Positions 1-7,026 of a DNA stretch of 12,448 nucleotides are shown in pieces. The number at the start of each line of letters is the position of its first letter. The stretch's first letter is position 1. Origin of the DNA: CAZQEZ01 sp964592475 (GTDB taxonomy: Bacteria; Bacteroidota; Bacteroidia; Cytophagales; Cyclobacteriaceae); the NCBI GenBank assembly GCA_964592475.1, contig CAZQEZ010000124.1, positions 1 through 12,448 on the forward strand, given 5' to 3'. The position numbers and the translations under genes are program-made. The notes under the pieces were generated by a model that saw nothing but the letters and a program-made list of their open reading frames with translations, was not told the DNA's origin and did no database searches.

Positions 1-333
1 ATGCAGCCTGATCTCCAAATTGAGTTTTATTTAATTTAATTTATTCGCCATTTTTGTATATTTAAATTTTCTTGCTTCTCTTTTTAATAAATGCAATGAA
101 AAGGCAAACTGAGCAAGATGAAAAATCCCACTTTATTAGGTCATAAAAAATAAAGCCCTCCGAAGAGGGCTTTATAATGACCATTTAAATAGACAGACAA
201 GCAACTCGAAAATTTCTCACCAAATTAAAGTCACTCTGTTTTTATAATTACTGACTAATTCTTAAGGGCCATTTATTAATCATTAACAACAAGACAATAA
301 TAAAAACGATATAGGTCTAGCTTTTGTTACGAC
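1..333. other. Intergenic region left of lhgO
   Basis: No convincing gene is visible here. The first 39 bases could be the last codons of a rightward gene entering from the left (frame 1 is open to a TAA at 37-39), but 12 codons are too few to test. The only clear structure is the terminator hairpin at 150-175. The remaining 160 bases on the lhgO side are AT-rich and would form a long 3' untranslated region of lhgO. Confidence 0.6.
143..175 (-). terminator. Rho-independent terminator with UUCG tetraloop, for lhgO
   Basis: An 11-bp perfect stem (150-160 with 165-175) has a GC-rich core GCCCTC/GAGGGC. Read on the minus strand, the loop is C-UUCG-G, a very stable tetraloop, and the stem is followed by TTTTT in the 149-to-143 direction, giving the classic hairpin plus U-run. 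This orientation fits the leftward lhgO gene, whose stop lies 158 bases upstream. Read rightward, the tract after the stem is less U-rich, so rightward termination would be weaker. Confidence 0.85.
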
Positions 334-1536
334 TTATGTCTTTAAATTTTGTAGTGCCATTTCTGCAATTTTATCACCAATGGATAAGGATGATGTGGCA
401 GCCGGAGATGGTGCATTTATTACATTAATAACTGACTTGCTTTCTAAAATACTGAAATCATCGAGCAAACCTCCATTTTTATCACAAGCTTGGGCTCTCA
501 CACCTGCACCGCCAGAAATTAAGTCATCTTCCTTTATTGCTGGCATTAGTTTTTGGAGTGCTTTAGTGAAAGCCTTCTTTGAAAATGATCTGTACATTTC
601 TCCCATACCAGTACGCCAATATTTTTTAGCTACTTTTTGAAAGCCCGGCCATATTAAGGAATCTATAAGTTCGGAGGGCTTAATTATCGACTTTTTGTAG
701 CCTTCTCTGGCAAAAGCCAACACGGCATTAGGGCCGGCTTCAACATTTCCGTCTATCATGCGAGTGAAATGTACACCTAAAAAAGGAAAATTGGGATCTG
801 GTACAGGGTAAATCAGGTTTTTAACCAGGTATTTTTTATTATTTTTTAATTTATAATATTCTCCTCTAAATGGTATTATCCTAATTTCAAGTTCGGGGTG
901 CGTTTGCTTGGCAATTTTGTCAGAGTATAAGCCTGCACAGTTTATCATCATCCGAGTTTTAATCTCTTTTTTGTTTGTGATCACAATCGTCTCACCTTTA
1001 TTCATGTGTATATTTTCAACTTCCTGTTGAAGCAAAATACGACAATTGCCCTGGGTAACAACCTGTGCCAGCCGATTACTAACGAGTTTATAATCAATAA
1101 TGCCTGTTTGTGGTACATGTATTGCAGCCACGCCATTTACAAAAGGTTCTTTTTCTTTCAGCGCTTGATGATGAATTTTTTTAATTCCTTCAAGGCCATT
1201 GTTCAGTCCTCGGTCAAACAATTGCTCCAAGTAAGGTATTTCTTCTTTATTAGTTGCTACTACTACTTTACCGGTTATCTCGTAAGGCACCTTGTATTGA
1301 TCACAAAATTTCAGCAACATGTGGTAACCTTCAATGCAGTTGAGAGCTTTTAACGAACCTGGCTTATAATATAGCCCGGAGTGTATAACGCCACTATTAT
1401 GCCCTGTTTGATGAGCCGATACTGTTTTTTCTTTGTCTAGTACAACTATGGATAAATGAGGAGCTTTTTTCTGTATTTGATAAGCAGTGGCTAATCCCAC
1501 AATTCCTGCCCCGATTACAACAATGTCGCTTTTCAA
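334..1536 (-). CDS. lhgO: L-2-hydroxyglutarate dehydrogenase/oxidase (LhgO)
   Basis: This FAD enzyme of the DAO family oxidises L-2-hydroxyglutarate to 2-oxoglutarate, passing electrons to the membrane quinone pool in characterised relatives. Seen in the 400 residues: the FAD-binding GAGIVG at 9-14, the family signature HNSGVIHSGLYY at 46-57, PFRGEYY at 222-228, HFTRMIDG at 256-263, GGAGVRAQA at 342-350 and the C-terminal FAD loop NAPSPAATSS at 374-383. These match E. coli LhgO closely from memory; that protein is slightly longer at its C-terminus. The start codon is TTG (1536-1534): an in-frame TAA lies two codons upstream (1542-1540) and the dinucleotide-binding strand begins at once, so no earlier ATG is possible. 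It stands alone, divergent from the CoA-transferase gene, and ends ahead of a strong terminator. Seen: motifs and start. Known: the reaction. Confidence 0.94.
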   Translation of the reverse strand: MKSDIVVIGAGIVGLATAYQIQKKAPHLSIVVLDKEKTVSAHQTGHNSGVIHSGLYYKPGSLKALNCIEGYHMLLKFCDQYKVPYEITGKVVVATNKEEIPYLEQLFDRGLNNGLEGIKKIHHQALKEKEPFVNGVAAIHVPQTGIIDYKLVSNRLAQVVTQGNCRILLQQEVENIHMNKGETIVITNKKEIKTRMMINCAGLYSDKIAKQTHPELEIRIIPFRGEYYKLKNNKKYLVKNLIYPVPDPNFPFLGVHFTRMIDGNVEAGPNAVLAFAREGYKKSIIKPSELIDSLIWPGFQKVAKKYWRTGMGEMYRSFSKKAFTKALQKLMPAIKEDDLISGGAGVRAQACDKNGGLLDDFSILESKSVINVINAPSPAATSSLSIGDKIAEMALQNLKT

Positions 1537-1572
1537 CTTTTATAATTTTAATGAGTTCCGTAATTTCGGCCC

Positions 1573-1580
1573 CAAAACTA
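1573..1580 (-). promoter_or_regulatory. Putative -7 promoter element for lhgO (TAGTTTTG)
   Basis: The minus strand reads TAGTTTTG, an exact match to the Bacteroidota -7 consensus TAnnTTTG, 36 bases upstream of the lhgO TTG start. No clear -33 TTG was found at the usual spacing, so this rests on the -7 motif and position only. Confidence 0.4.
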
Positions 1581-1628
1581 CTATTTTATTATTTATTATT
1601 TATATTAGAAAGATTTTGAAGTGATAAA

Positions 1629-1636
1629 TAAGTTTG
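1629..1636 (+). promoter_or_regulatory. Putative -7 promoter element for the CoA-transferase gene (TAAGTTTG)
   Basis: TAAGTTTG exactly matches the Bacteroidota -7 consensus TAnnTTTG and lies 28 bases before the ATG at 1665, leaving a short leader. A TTTTG at 1614-1618 is too close to serve as the -33 element, so only half of a promoter is supported. Confidence 0.4.
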
Positions 1637-1664
1637 ATTTTCTCATAATTAATAAATATTCTAT

Positions 1665-2939
1665 ATGAAAACCGTTTCTGCCGAGCAGGCATTACAAGCA
1701 TTAGGATCAAATCATCGGGTTTATATCCATACTGCAGCAGCCGCTCCTCAGCATTTAGTAGATGCTATGGTGGCCAGGGCTCCTCAAGTTAAAAATGTTG
1801 AAATTGTACATTTACATACTGAAAATGAAGCGATTTATGTAGAGCCACAATATAAAGATAATTTTCACTTGTTGAGTTTTTTTGTGGGTCCCAATGTTAG
1901 AAAAGCCACTCAAGACGGTCATGCCGATTATATCCCGGTTTTCTTAAGTGAGGTGCCCTATCTTTTGCGAAAGAAAATATTACCAATTAATGTAGCTTTA
2001 ATCAGTGTGTCGTCACCAGATAGCCATGGATATGTTTCTATGGGGGTTTCTGTAGATGCCTCTTTGGCTGCAGTAGAAGTAGCAGATATAGTAATTGCAC
2101 AAGTAAACCGACACATGCCAAGGGCATTGGGAGATGGTCTGATTCCAATTTCAAAAATTGACTATCTTGTAGAGCACGAGCAACCATTGCATCAGATAAA
2201 ACCTGCTGATATGACGCCGGAAGAAGATAAAATCGGAATAAATGTAGCGTCATTAATTGAAGATGGTGCTACACTGCAAATGGGAATTGGCGCTATTCCC
2301 AATGCGGTGCTAAGCCATTTATACTCTCATAAAAGATTAGGTATTCATACCGAAATGTTTACCGATGGCTTAATTCCGCTGGTAGAAAAGGGTGTGGTGA
2401 CCAATGAAGAGAAGAAGCTGGATAAAGATCATATTGTTTCCTCTTTTGTGATGGGTACAGATATCACTTATAATTTTGTGCATGATAATCCGCGAGTGCT
2501 GCTAAAAGACGTGGCCTATGTAAATGATGTAGCAATTATACGACAGCAGCCTAAAATGACAGCTATCAACAGTGCCATCGAGGTTGATTTGACTGGTCAG
2601 GTATGTTCTGATTCTATAGGTACCAGGCATTATTCAGGAGTAGGAGGCCAGATGGATTTTATACGTGGGGCAAGTTATTCTGAAGGCGGCAAACCAATTA
2701 TTGCTATTCCTTCAGTTACCGCAAAAGGAGTGTCAAAGATTTCTTCCACCTTAAAAGAAGGTGCTGGAGTAGTAACTACCCGTGCCAATGTTCATTATGT
2801 AGTTACAGAATACGGTATTGCCAACTTATTTGGAAAAAGCCTTAAGCAAAGGGCCAGAGAATTAATTAATATAGCTCATCCTGATCATCGGGAAAGTCTG
2901 GAAAAGGAAGCTTATGATCGTTGGAGTGGTCATTTTTAG
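1665..2939 (+). CDS. Acetyl-CoA hydrolase/transferase family protein (4-hydroxybutyrate CoA-transferase-like)
   Basis: The 424-residue protein belongs to the acetyl-CoA hydrolase/transferase family (class I CoA-transferase fold), which moves CoA from an acyl-CoA to an acid, or to water, through a glutamyl-CoA intermediate. Visible marks are MGIGAIPNAV at 206-215, the catalytic-site motif GIHTEMFTDG at 226-235 whose E230 is the expected nucleophile, and the glycine-rich GVGGQMDF at 325-332 that helps form the oxyanion hole. The length fits the 4-hydroxybutyrate/acetate CoA-transferase group. There is no signal peptide, so it is cytosolic. The ATG at 1665 puts the protein start at the usual place; no Shine-Dalgarno is seen. 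It is a single-gene unit, divergent from lhgO and convergent with the ROK kinase 31 bases away. The donor and acceptor cannot be read from sequence: acetate, propionate, butyrate or 4-hydroxybutyrate are all possible. Confidence 0.9.
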   Translation: MKTVSAEQALQALGSNHRVYIHTAAAAPQHLVDAMVARAPQVKNVEIVHLHTENEAIYVEPQYKDNFHLLSFFVGPNVRKATQDGHADYIPVFLSEVPYLLRKKILPINVALISVSSPDSHGYVSMGVSVDASLAAVEVADIVIAQVNRHMPRALGDGLIPISKIDYLVEHEQPLHQIKPADMTPEEDKIGINVASLIEDGATLQMGIGAIPNAVLSHLYSHKRLGIHTEMFTDGLIPLVEKGVVTNEEKKLDKDHIVSSFVMGTDITYNFVHDNPRVLLKDVAYVNDVAIIRQQPKMTAINSAIEVDLTGQVCSDSIGTRHYSGVGGQMDFIRGASYSEGGKPIIAIPSVTAKGVSKISSTLKEGAGVVTTRANVHYVVTEYGIANLFGKSLKQRARELINIAHPDHRESLEKEAYDRWSGHF

Positions 2940-2970
2940 CAAAAGGTAAATTCATGAATTAATTAACACA

Positions 2971-3882
2971 TTAGCTATTTAACATAGCTGCACCAAATAC
3001 TCCGGCGCTATCACCTAAAGCAGGTTTTAAGAAACGTGTGTCAAAACGGGTATTAAAAATATGAGGTTGGGCAGCGCCAACACCTTGTGAATATAATTCA
3101 GGAATATTGCCCACGCCTCCTCCAATTACTATGGCATCAGGATCAAGTATATTAATTACATTGGCTATGGCTTTGCCAAAATTGTTAATTAATCTTTCAA
3201 TTGTTAATGATGCATTATGATCACTTTTTTCGTAATGTTTTTTCAATATCTCTTTCAGGTTTAGTTCCTGTCCGGTAAGTGATGTATAAAAACGTTGCAG
3301 GGCAGGACCACTAATCACGCGTTCTACACAGCCAGTTTTACCACAATAGCATTGTCCTCCCGAATCGTCCAGGAAATTGTGGCCCCATTCCCCGGCAATA
3401 CCTTGCCGACCATTGAGTACTTTTCCATTCACTACCACACCTCCCCCAACTCCAGTGCCCAGTATTACACCAAATACCACTGATGCATGAGGCATTTCTT
3501 GGGGCACTATTCCTAGTTTTGCCTCAGCCAAAGCAAAGCAATTGGCATCATTGGCCATTTTTACTGGTATGCCAAAAGTTTTTTCCAGGTCTTTTTTAAG
3601 TGGTTGCTCGTTGAGGCAGACAGTGTTACTGTTTTTCATAGTACCGGTAATAGGATCTAAGCTGCCTGGGGTACCAATACCTATTTGTTCAGGTTTTAGA
3701 TTAATTTCTTGAGATACCTCATTTATTAATTTATCAATCTGGTTTAGTATGTTTTGATATCCTTTATTCGCTCCTGTAGGTATTCTTTTTCTAATTATCG
3801 GGTTAGGATGCTCTAGTGATCTTAACACAACTGCTTCTATTTTTGTGCCTCCCAAGTCAATTCCCCAATATGATTTTGCCAT
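2971..3882 (-). CDS. ROK-family sugar kinase, fructokinase (Mak)-like
   Basis: This is a 303-residue cytosolic ROK kinase that phosphorylates a hexose with ATP. Seen: the phosphate-binding DLGGTK at 9-14, GTPGSLDP at 70-77, the catalytic-base motif NDANC at 111-115 (D112), GTGVGGG at 142-148, GEWGHN at 164-169, and the zinc-binding CYCGKTGC at 178-185 (C178, C180, C185, with H168 as fourth ligand), followed by E187. The stretches around the sugar site, especially MKNSNTVCLNEQP and MANDANC, resemble E. coli manno(fructo)kinase Mak, of almost the same length. I infer fructose or mannose kinase activity; glucose or N-acetylglucosamine remain possible. I chose the ATG at 3882 rather than a TTG two codons earlier. 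It follows the HAD gene by 80 bases on the same strand with no clear promoter between, so it probably shares the phoH-HAD transcript. Confidence 0.9.
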   Translation of the reverse strand: MAKSYWGIDLGGTKIEAVVLRSLEHPNPIIRKRIPTGANKGYQNILNQIDKLINEVSQEINLKPEQIGIGTPGSLDPITGTMKNSNTVCLNEQPLKKDLEKTFGIPVKMANDANCFALAEAKLGIVPQEMPHASVVFGVILGTGVGGGVVVNGKVLNGRQGIAGEWGHNFLDDSGGQCYCGKTGCVERVISGPALQRFYTSLTGQELNLKEILKKHYEKSDHNASLTIERLINNFGKAIANVINILDPDAIVIGGGVGNIPELYSQGVGAAQPHIFNTRFDTRFLKPALGDSAGVFGAAMLNS

Positions 3883-3962
3883 TATCAAAAAATTATTTTG
3901 TTAAATACTGAAATATAGTGCCGCGATTACAACCTGAGCACTGGACATGAGATAAATCTTTA

Positions 3963-4619
3963 TCAATGAAATAAATGCTGAAGCTTTTGATAATTTAATT
4001 GGAGAAAATCATCCGCGATTAAATCCGTGGGAGGCAATTCATCTCGTTTGTGAGTGGTAGCCATTGCTATTACTTTACTTCCTGCCCGTTTACCAGATTC
4101 TATTCCCGCTAGTGAATCTTCAATTACAATGCATTTTTGTGGCGGCATGTCAATTAATCGTGCAGCTTGTAGAAAAACATCAGGATCCGGTTTGCCCACT
4201 TTAGCCATACTATCATCAATAATGCCCATGAAATATTTTTTACATCCGGTTTTTTCTAAAACAAAATCGACATTGGAACGAGGCGCCGAGGTGCCCACCG
4301 ACATTGGTACGTTGCGATCAGCTAGTTCTTGCAAAAATGACAGTAAACCAGCTATTGGTTCTATATGTGGGGCATAAAGCTGGCGATAAATAGCTTCTTT
4401 TTCTTCAGCTAAAACCTCTATTTCATCCTCAGTTATTGACTTATCAAATAATGCAGGTATCCATACCCTATTTTGACGGCCAAAATAATTGAACATTATT
4501 TCCTTTTCATCAAGCCGAAAACCATATTTTTCAGCAAAAACTTTAATCGATTGTAAATGGTAGTGGTAGCTGTTTATTATTACACCATCCATATCGAATA
4601 ATACTCCAAATTCATTCAT
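3963..4619 (-). CDS. HAD-superfamily phosphatase/phosphomutase, beta-phosphoglucomutase-like
   Basis: A complete 218-residue HAD protein of subfamily I with a helical cap. The four motifs are clear: DMDG at 9-12 (nucleophile D9, general acid D11), motif II GTSAPR at 109-114, motif III lysine K143 in VGKPDPDVF, and motif IV IEDSLAG at 166-172 (E167, D168 for magnesium). The cap lies at about 15-85. IEDSLAGIESGKRAG and GKPDPD are typical of the beta-phosphoglucomutase/2-deoxyglucose-6-phosphatase group, so the substrate is probably a sugar phosphate; mutase or phosphatase cannot be decided by eye. The ATG start lies only 3 bases after the phoH stop, which indicates one transcript. With the ROK kinase next on the same strand, a link to hexose phosphates is a reasonable inference. 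Confidence 0.88.
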   Translation of the reverse strand: MNEFGVLFDMDGVIINSYHYHLQSIKVFAEKYGFRLDEKEIMFNYFGRQNRVWIPALFDKSITEDEIEVLAEEKEAIYRQLYAPHIEPIAGLLSFLQELADRNVPMSVGTSAPRSNVDFVLEKTGCKKYFMGIIDDSMAKVGKPDPDVFLQAARLIDMPPQKCIVIEDSLAGIESGKRAGSKVIAMATTHKRDELPPTDLIADDFLQLNYQKLQHLFH

Positions 4620-4622
4620 TTT

Positions 4623-5978
4623 TTATAAAAGTTCATTGGCAATGTTAGCTAATTCTGAGCGCTCGCCTTTCTCCAAAGTAATATGTGCATATAATGGATG
4701 TCCTTTTATTCTATCGATAAGATAAGAAAGGCCATTACTTTGTGCATCGAGATAGGGCGTGTCGATTTGAAATATATCGCCGGTAAATATTATTTTAGTA
4801 TTCTCACCTGCTCGTGTTATAATGGTTTTAATTTCATGAGGTGTGAGGTTTTGAGCTTCATCCACTATAAAGCAGATGTTGGATAAACTACGCCCGCGGA
4901 TATAAGCCAGAGGAGTAATTAATAACTTTTCTTTATTCAGCATTTCCGTTATCCTGACATATTCTTTATCAGTTTCTTTAAATTGGTTTTGTATAAATTT
5001 AAGGTTATCCCAAAGTGGCTCCATGTATGGATTAAGCTTTGACTTTATGTCGCCAGGTAAAAAACCAATGTCTTTGTTGCTTAATGGCACGATAGGTCTG
5101 GCCAGGTAAATTTGCTTAAAATCGCGCCTTTGTTCTAGTGCACCGGCCAGGGCTAATAGGGTTTTGCCGGTACCTGCTACGCCGTTGATAGATACCAAGC
5201 GTATATTTGGATTAAGAATGGCACTTATGGCAAATGTTTGTTCTGCATTTTTGGGCTTGATGCCATAGATTGGCCTTTTTTCAATTTTCTCTATGCTTTT
5301 AGATAAAGGGTTGAAATAAGCAAGGCCGGATTTCCTCATGCTTTTTAAAATAAAAAAACTATTGTTGCTTGGTTTATCCTTGCCTAAAATATCTTTTGGT
5401 GCGCATTGTCCTGTTTCGTAAAGTTTGTTTATTTGGTCGGGATTTACTTCCTCCAATTCAGTTTTACCTGTATGTAAGTCGCTAACATTCTTAATTTTTC
5501 CCGTTTCATAATCTTCGGCAGGTAAATTAAGTGACTTTGCTTTTAATCTCAAATTGATATCCTTGGAGACCAAAATTACTTTTTTGTCTTTAACTTCTTG
5601 TTGTAGTTTTAGGGCTGCGTTTAGTATTTTATGATCCGCTTTATGATCATTAAATACTTTTTCTGCATCTATTTGACTATCAGCAGCCATCAGCACTTTA
5701 AAATTGCCCTTACTTTTGCCATTAAGCGGTATCCAATTTTGAAGCATATAATTGGCCGATAGGTCGTCTAGTAGACGTATGAATTGGCGAGCCTCAAAAT
5801 TTTTTGAATCGTTTCCTTTTTTAAAATTATCTAATTCTTCTAAAACAGTTATAGGAATGCCAATATCATGCTCAGCAAAATTCATAATTGCATCATGCGC
5901 GTAAATTATAACAGATGTGTCTAGAACAAATACTTTTTTCCCTTTTTTTCGATTATCGCTTGCATTTTTTTTCAACAT
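4623..5978 (-). CDS. PIN-PhoH fusion protein (PhoH family ATPase/putative RNA helicase-nuclease)
   Basis: The 451-residue protein joins an N-terminal PIN ribonuclease domain (about 15-150) to a C-terminal PhoH P-loop ATPase domain (about 240-445). PIN acidic residues are visible: D20 in VLDTSV, E47/E48 in VLEELDNF, D115 near ADHKIL, and D140 in SKDINLR. The PhoH part has the adenine Q motif EQTFAI near 246-251, Walker A GVAGTGKT at 266-273, Walker B VDEAQN at 372-377 and FTGDIFQID at 398-406. Relatives with this layout unwind and cleave RNA in vitro; the cellular role is not well defined. I chose ATG at 5978, where the basic lysine-rich lead-in starts and a GGGAG sits 5 bases upstream. A longer frame from TTG at 6041 would add 21 poorly conserved-looking residues. 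It is first in a likely three-gene unit with the HAD and ROK genes. Confidence 0.92.
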   Translation of the reverse strand: MLKKNASDNRKKGKKVFVLDTSVIIYAHDAIMNFAEHDIGIPITVLEELDNFKKGNDSKNFEARQFIRLLDDLSANYMLQNWIPLNGKSKGNFKVLMAADSQIDAEKVFNDHKADHKILNAALKLQQEVKDKKVILVSKDINLRLKAKSLNLPAEDYETGKIKNVSDLHTGKTELEEVNPDQINKLYETGQCAPKDILGKDKPSNNSFFILKSMRKSGLAYFNPLSKSIEKIEKRPIYGIKPKNAEQTFAISAILNPNIRLVSINGVAGTGKTLLALAGALEQRRDFKQIYLARPIVPLSNKDIGFLPGDIKSKLNPYMEPLWDNLKFIQNQFKETDKEYVRITEMLNKEKLLITPLAYIRGRSLSNICFIVDEAQNLTPHEIKTIITRAGENTKIIFTGDIFQIDTPYLDAQSNGLSYLIDRIKGHPLYAHITLEKGERSELANIANELL

Positions 5979-5983
5979 AGTAT

Positions 5984-5988
5984 CTCCC
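5984..5988 (-). promoter_or_regulatory. Shine-Dalgarno-like GGGAG before phoH
   Basis: On the minus strand GGGAG stands 5 bases before the ATG at 5978. It is the only good Shine-Dalgarno match ahead of a gene start in the window, and it favours this ATG over the upstream TTG at 6041. In Bacteroidota such sites are used weakly, so it is supportive rather than decisive. Confidence 0.45.
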
Positions 5989-6074
5989 AGGATCAGTCTC
6001 TTCAAAAATATGGCAATAAAATTAAAATAATTTTGTGGCAAAGCTACAGGTTATCAATATTAATTTTTAGTTTA

Positions 6075-6082
6075 CAAATATA
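6075..6082 (-). promoter_or_regulatory. Putative -7 promoter element for the phoH unit (TATATTTG)
   Basis: The minus strand reads TATATTTG, an exact TAnnTTTG match in the phoH-thyA divergent region. It is 96 bases from the preferred ATG at 5978, giving a long leader, but only 33 bases from the alternative TTG at 6041. No -33 TTG is seen at normal spacing. Confidence 0.35.
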
Positions 6083-6147
6083 GCAAGCACTCAACCATAT
6101 ATAATAAAACTCTTAAATCATGCATTTACACATTCGCCTATTTATTA

Positions 6148-6155
6148 TAAATTTG
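6148..6155 (+). promoter_or_regulatory. Putative -7 promoter element for thyA (TAAATTTG)
   Basis: TAAATTTG exactly matches the Bacteroidota -7 consensus and lies 36 bases before the thyA ATG. A -33 element was not recognised. Confidence 0.4.
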
Positions 6156-6191
6156 CACCCACACCTTTAAAATCTTTACCATAATAATAAT

Positions 6192-6986
6192 ATGAAGCAA
6201 TATCACGATTTAATGCAGCATATTTTAGACCATGGAACCCAAAAGGGCGATCGTACCGGTACGGGAACCCTGAGTGTATTTGGTTACCAAATGCGATTTA
6301 ATTTGAGCGAGGGCTTTCCATGCGTTACTACTAAAAAAGTGCACATGAAATCTATTATTCATGAGTTGCTCTGGTTTTTAAAAGGTGAAAGTAATATACG
6401 TTATCTGCGTGAGAATAAGGTAAGAATCTGGGATGAGTGGGCTGATGAAAATGGAGAGTTGGGTCCTGTATACGGTGTACAATGGCGTAGCTGGCCTGAT
6501 TATAATGGCGGTGAAATAGATCAAATCACTAATGTTATTAACCAAATTAAGAAAAGACCTAATTCGCGGCGTTTGCTCGTAAGTGCATGGAATGTTGCAT
6601 TAGTAGAAGAAATGGCTTTACCTCCTTGCCACACATTTTTTCAGTTTTATGTGGCCGATGGCAAGCTCAGCTGTCAATTGTATCAGCGTAGTGCCGATGT
6701 TTTTCTTGGGGTTCCTTTTAACATTGCTTCTTATGCATTACTTACAATGATGGTAGCTCAGGTATGCAACCTTGAAGTACATGAATTTATTCATACCTTT
6801 GGCGATGCTCATTTGTACCTCAATCACATGGAGCAAGCCAAGCTGCAACTTTCGCGTGAGTATAAACCATTACCAACCCTAAAAATAAACCCGGAAGTAC
6901 AAAATATTTTTGGATTTAAATTTGAAGACTTTCAACTAGAAAATTACGATCCACATCCACATATAAAAGCTTCTGTAGCAGTATAA
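6192..6986 (+). CDS. thyA: Thymidylate synthase ThyA
   Basis: Cytosolic enzyme that methylates dUMP to dTMP using 5,10-methylene-tetrahydrofolate, the last step of de novo thymidylate synthesis. At 264 residues it has the same length as E. coli ThyA and the catalytic residues fall at the same numbers: R21, E58, the nucleophile C146 in LPPCH, the dUMP phosphate arginines R126 and R166, D169, N177, H207 and Y209. All are intact, so it should be active. The ATG at 6192 gives the standard N-terminus MKQYHDLM. The dihydrofolate reductase gene that often follows thyA is not here; the next gene is a convergent esterase. The gene's last codons form one arm of a 13-bp inverted repeat. Transcription probably starts from the divergent region shared with phoH. 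Confidence 0.98.
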   Translation: MKQYHDLMQHILDHGTQKGDRTGTGTLSVFGYQMRFNLSEGFPCVTTKKVHMKSIIHELLWFLKGESNIRYLRENKVRIWDEWADENGELGPVYGVQWRSWPDYNGGEIDQITNVINQIKKRPNSRRLLVSAWNVALVEEMALPPCHTFFQFYVADGKLSCQLYQRSADVFLGVPFNIASYALLTMMVAQVCNLEVHEFIHTFGDAHLYLNHMEQAKLQLSREYKPLPTLKINPEVQNIFGFKFEDFQLENYDPHPHIKASVAV

Positions 6987-7000
6987 TGCTTTTATATGTG
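6958..7000. terminator. 13-bp inverted repeat spanning the thyA stop, between convergent thyA and esterase
   Basis: CACATATAAAAGC (6958-6970) is the exact reverse complement of GCTTTTATATGTG (6988-7000), with a 17-base loop that contains the thyA stop codon (6984-6986). No U-run follows the stem on either strand, so it is not a textbook intrinsic terminator. Its place between two convergent genes suggests a shared terminator or 3' end-protecting hairpin. Confidence 0.6.
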
Positions 7001-7026
7001 ATAACCTATCAAGTCTATATTTGATT

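Noticed and set aside
1006..1353. Open frame antisense to lhgO
   Set aside because: Phe/Tyr-rich translation typical of a shadow of a real gene on the other strand; lhgO motifs cover the same bases.
2949..2960. 12-base palindrome AATTCATGAATT between the CoA-transferase and ROK genes
   Set aside because: Short, AT-rich and without a loop, so it cannot form a useful hairpin; likely chance.
2973..2989. 6-bp hairpin (AGCTAT/ATAGCT) at the end of the ROK coding sequence
   Set aside because: Too short and AT-rich, with no U-run after it; not called as a terminator.
3951..3964. Short inverted repeat GATAAA/TTTATC at the HAD stop codon
   Set aside because: The loop would have only two bases and the stem is all weak pairs; unlike the thyA and Rpn hairpins it is not convincing.
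5979..6041. Upstream extension of phoH from a TTG (21 more residues)
   Set aside because: An ATG with GGGAG in front fits the family's usual basic N-terminus better; the extra residues look like translated leader. The -7 motif at 6075-6082 is compatible with either start, so some doubt remains.
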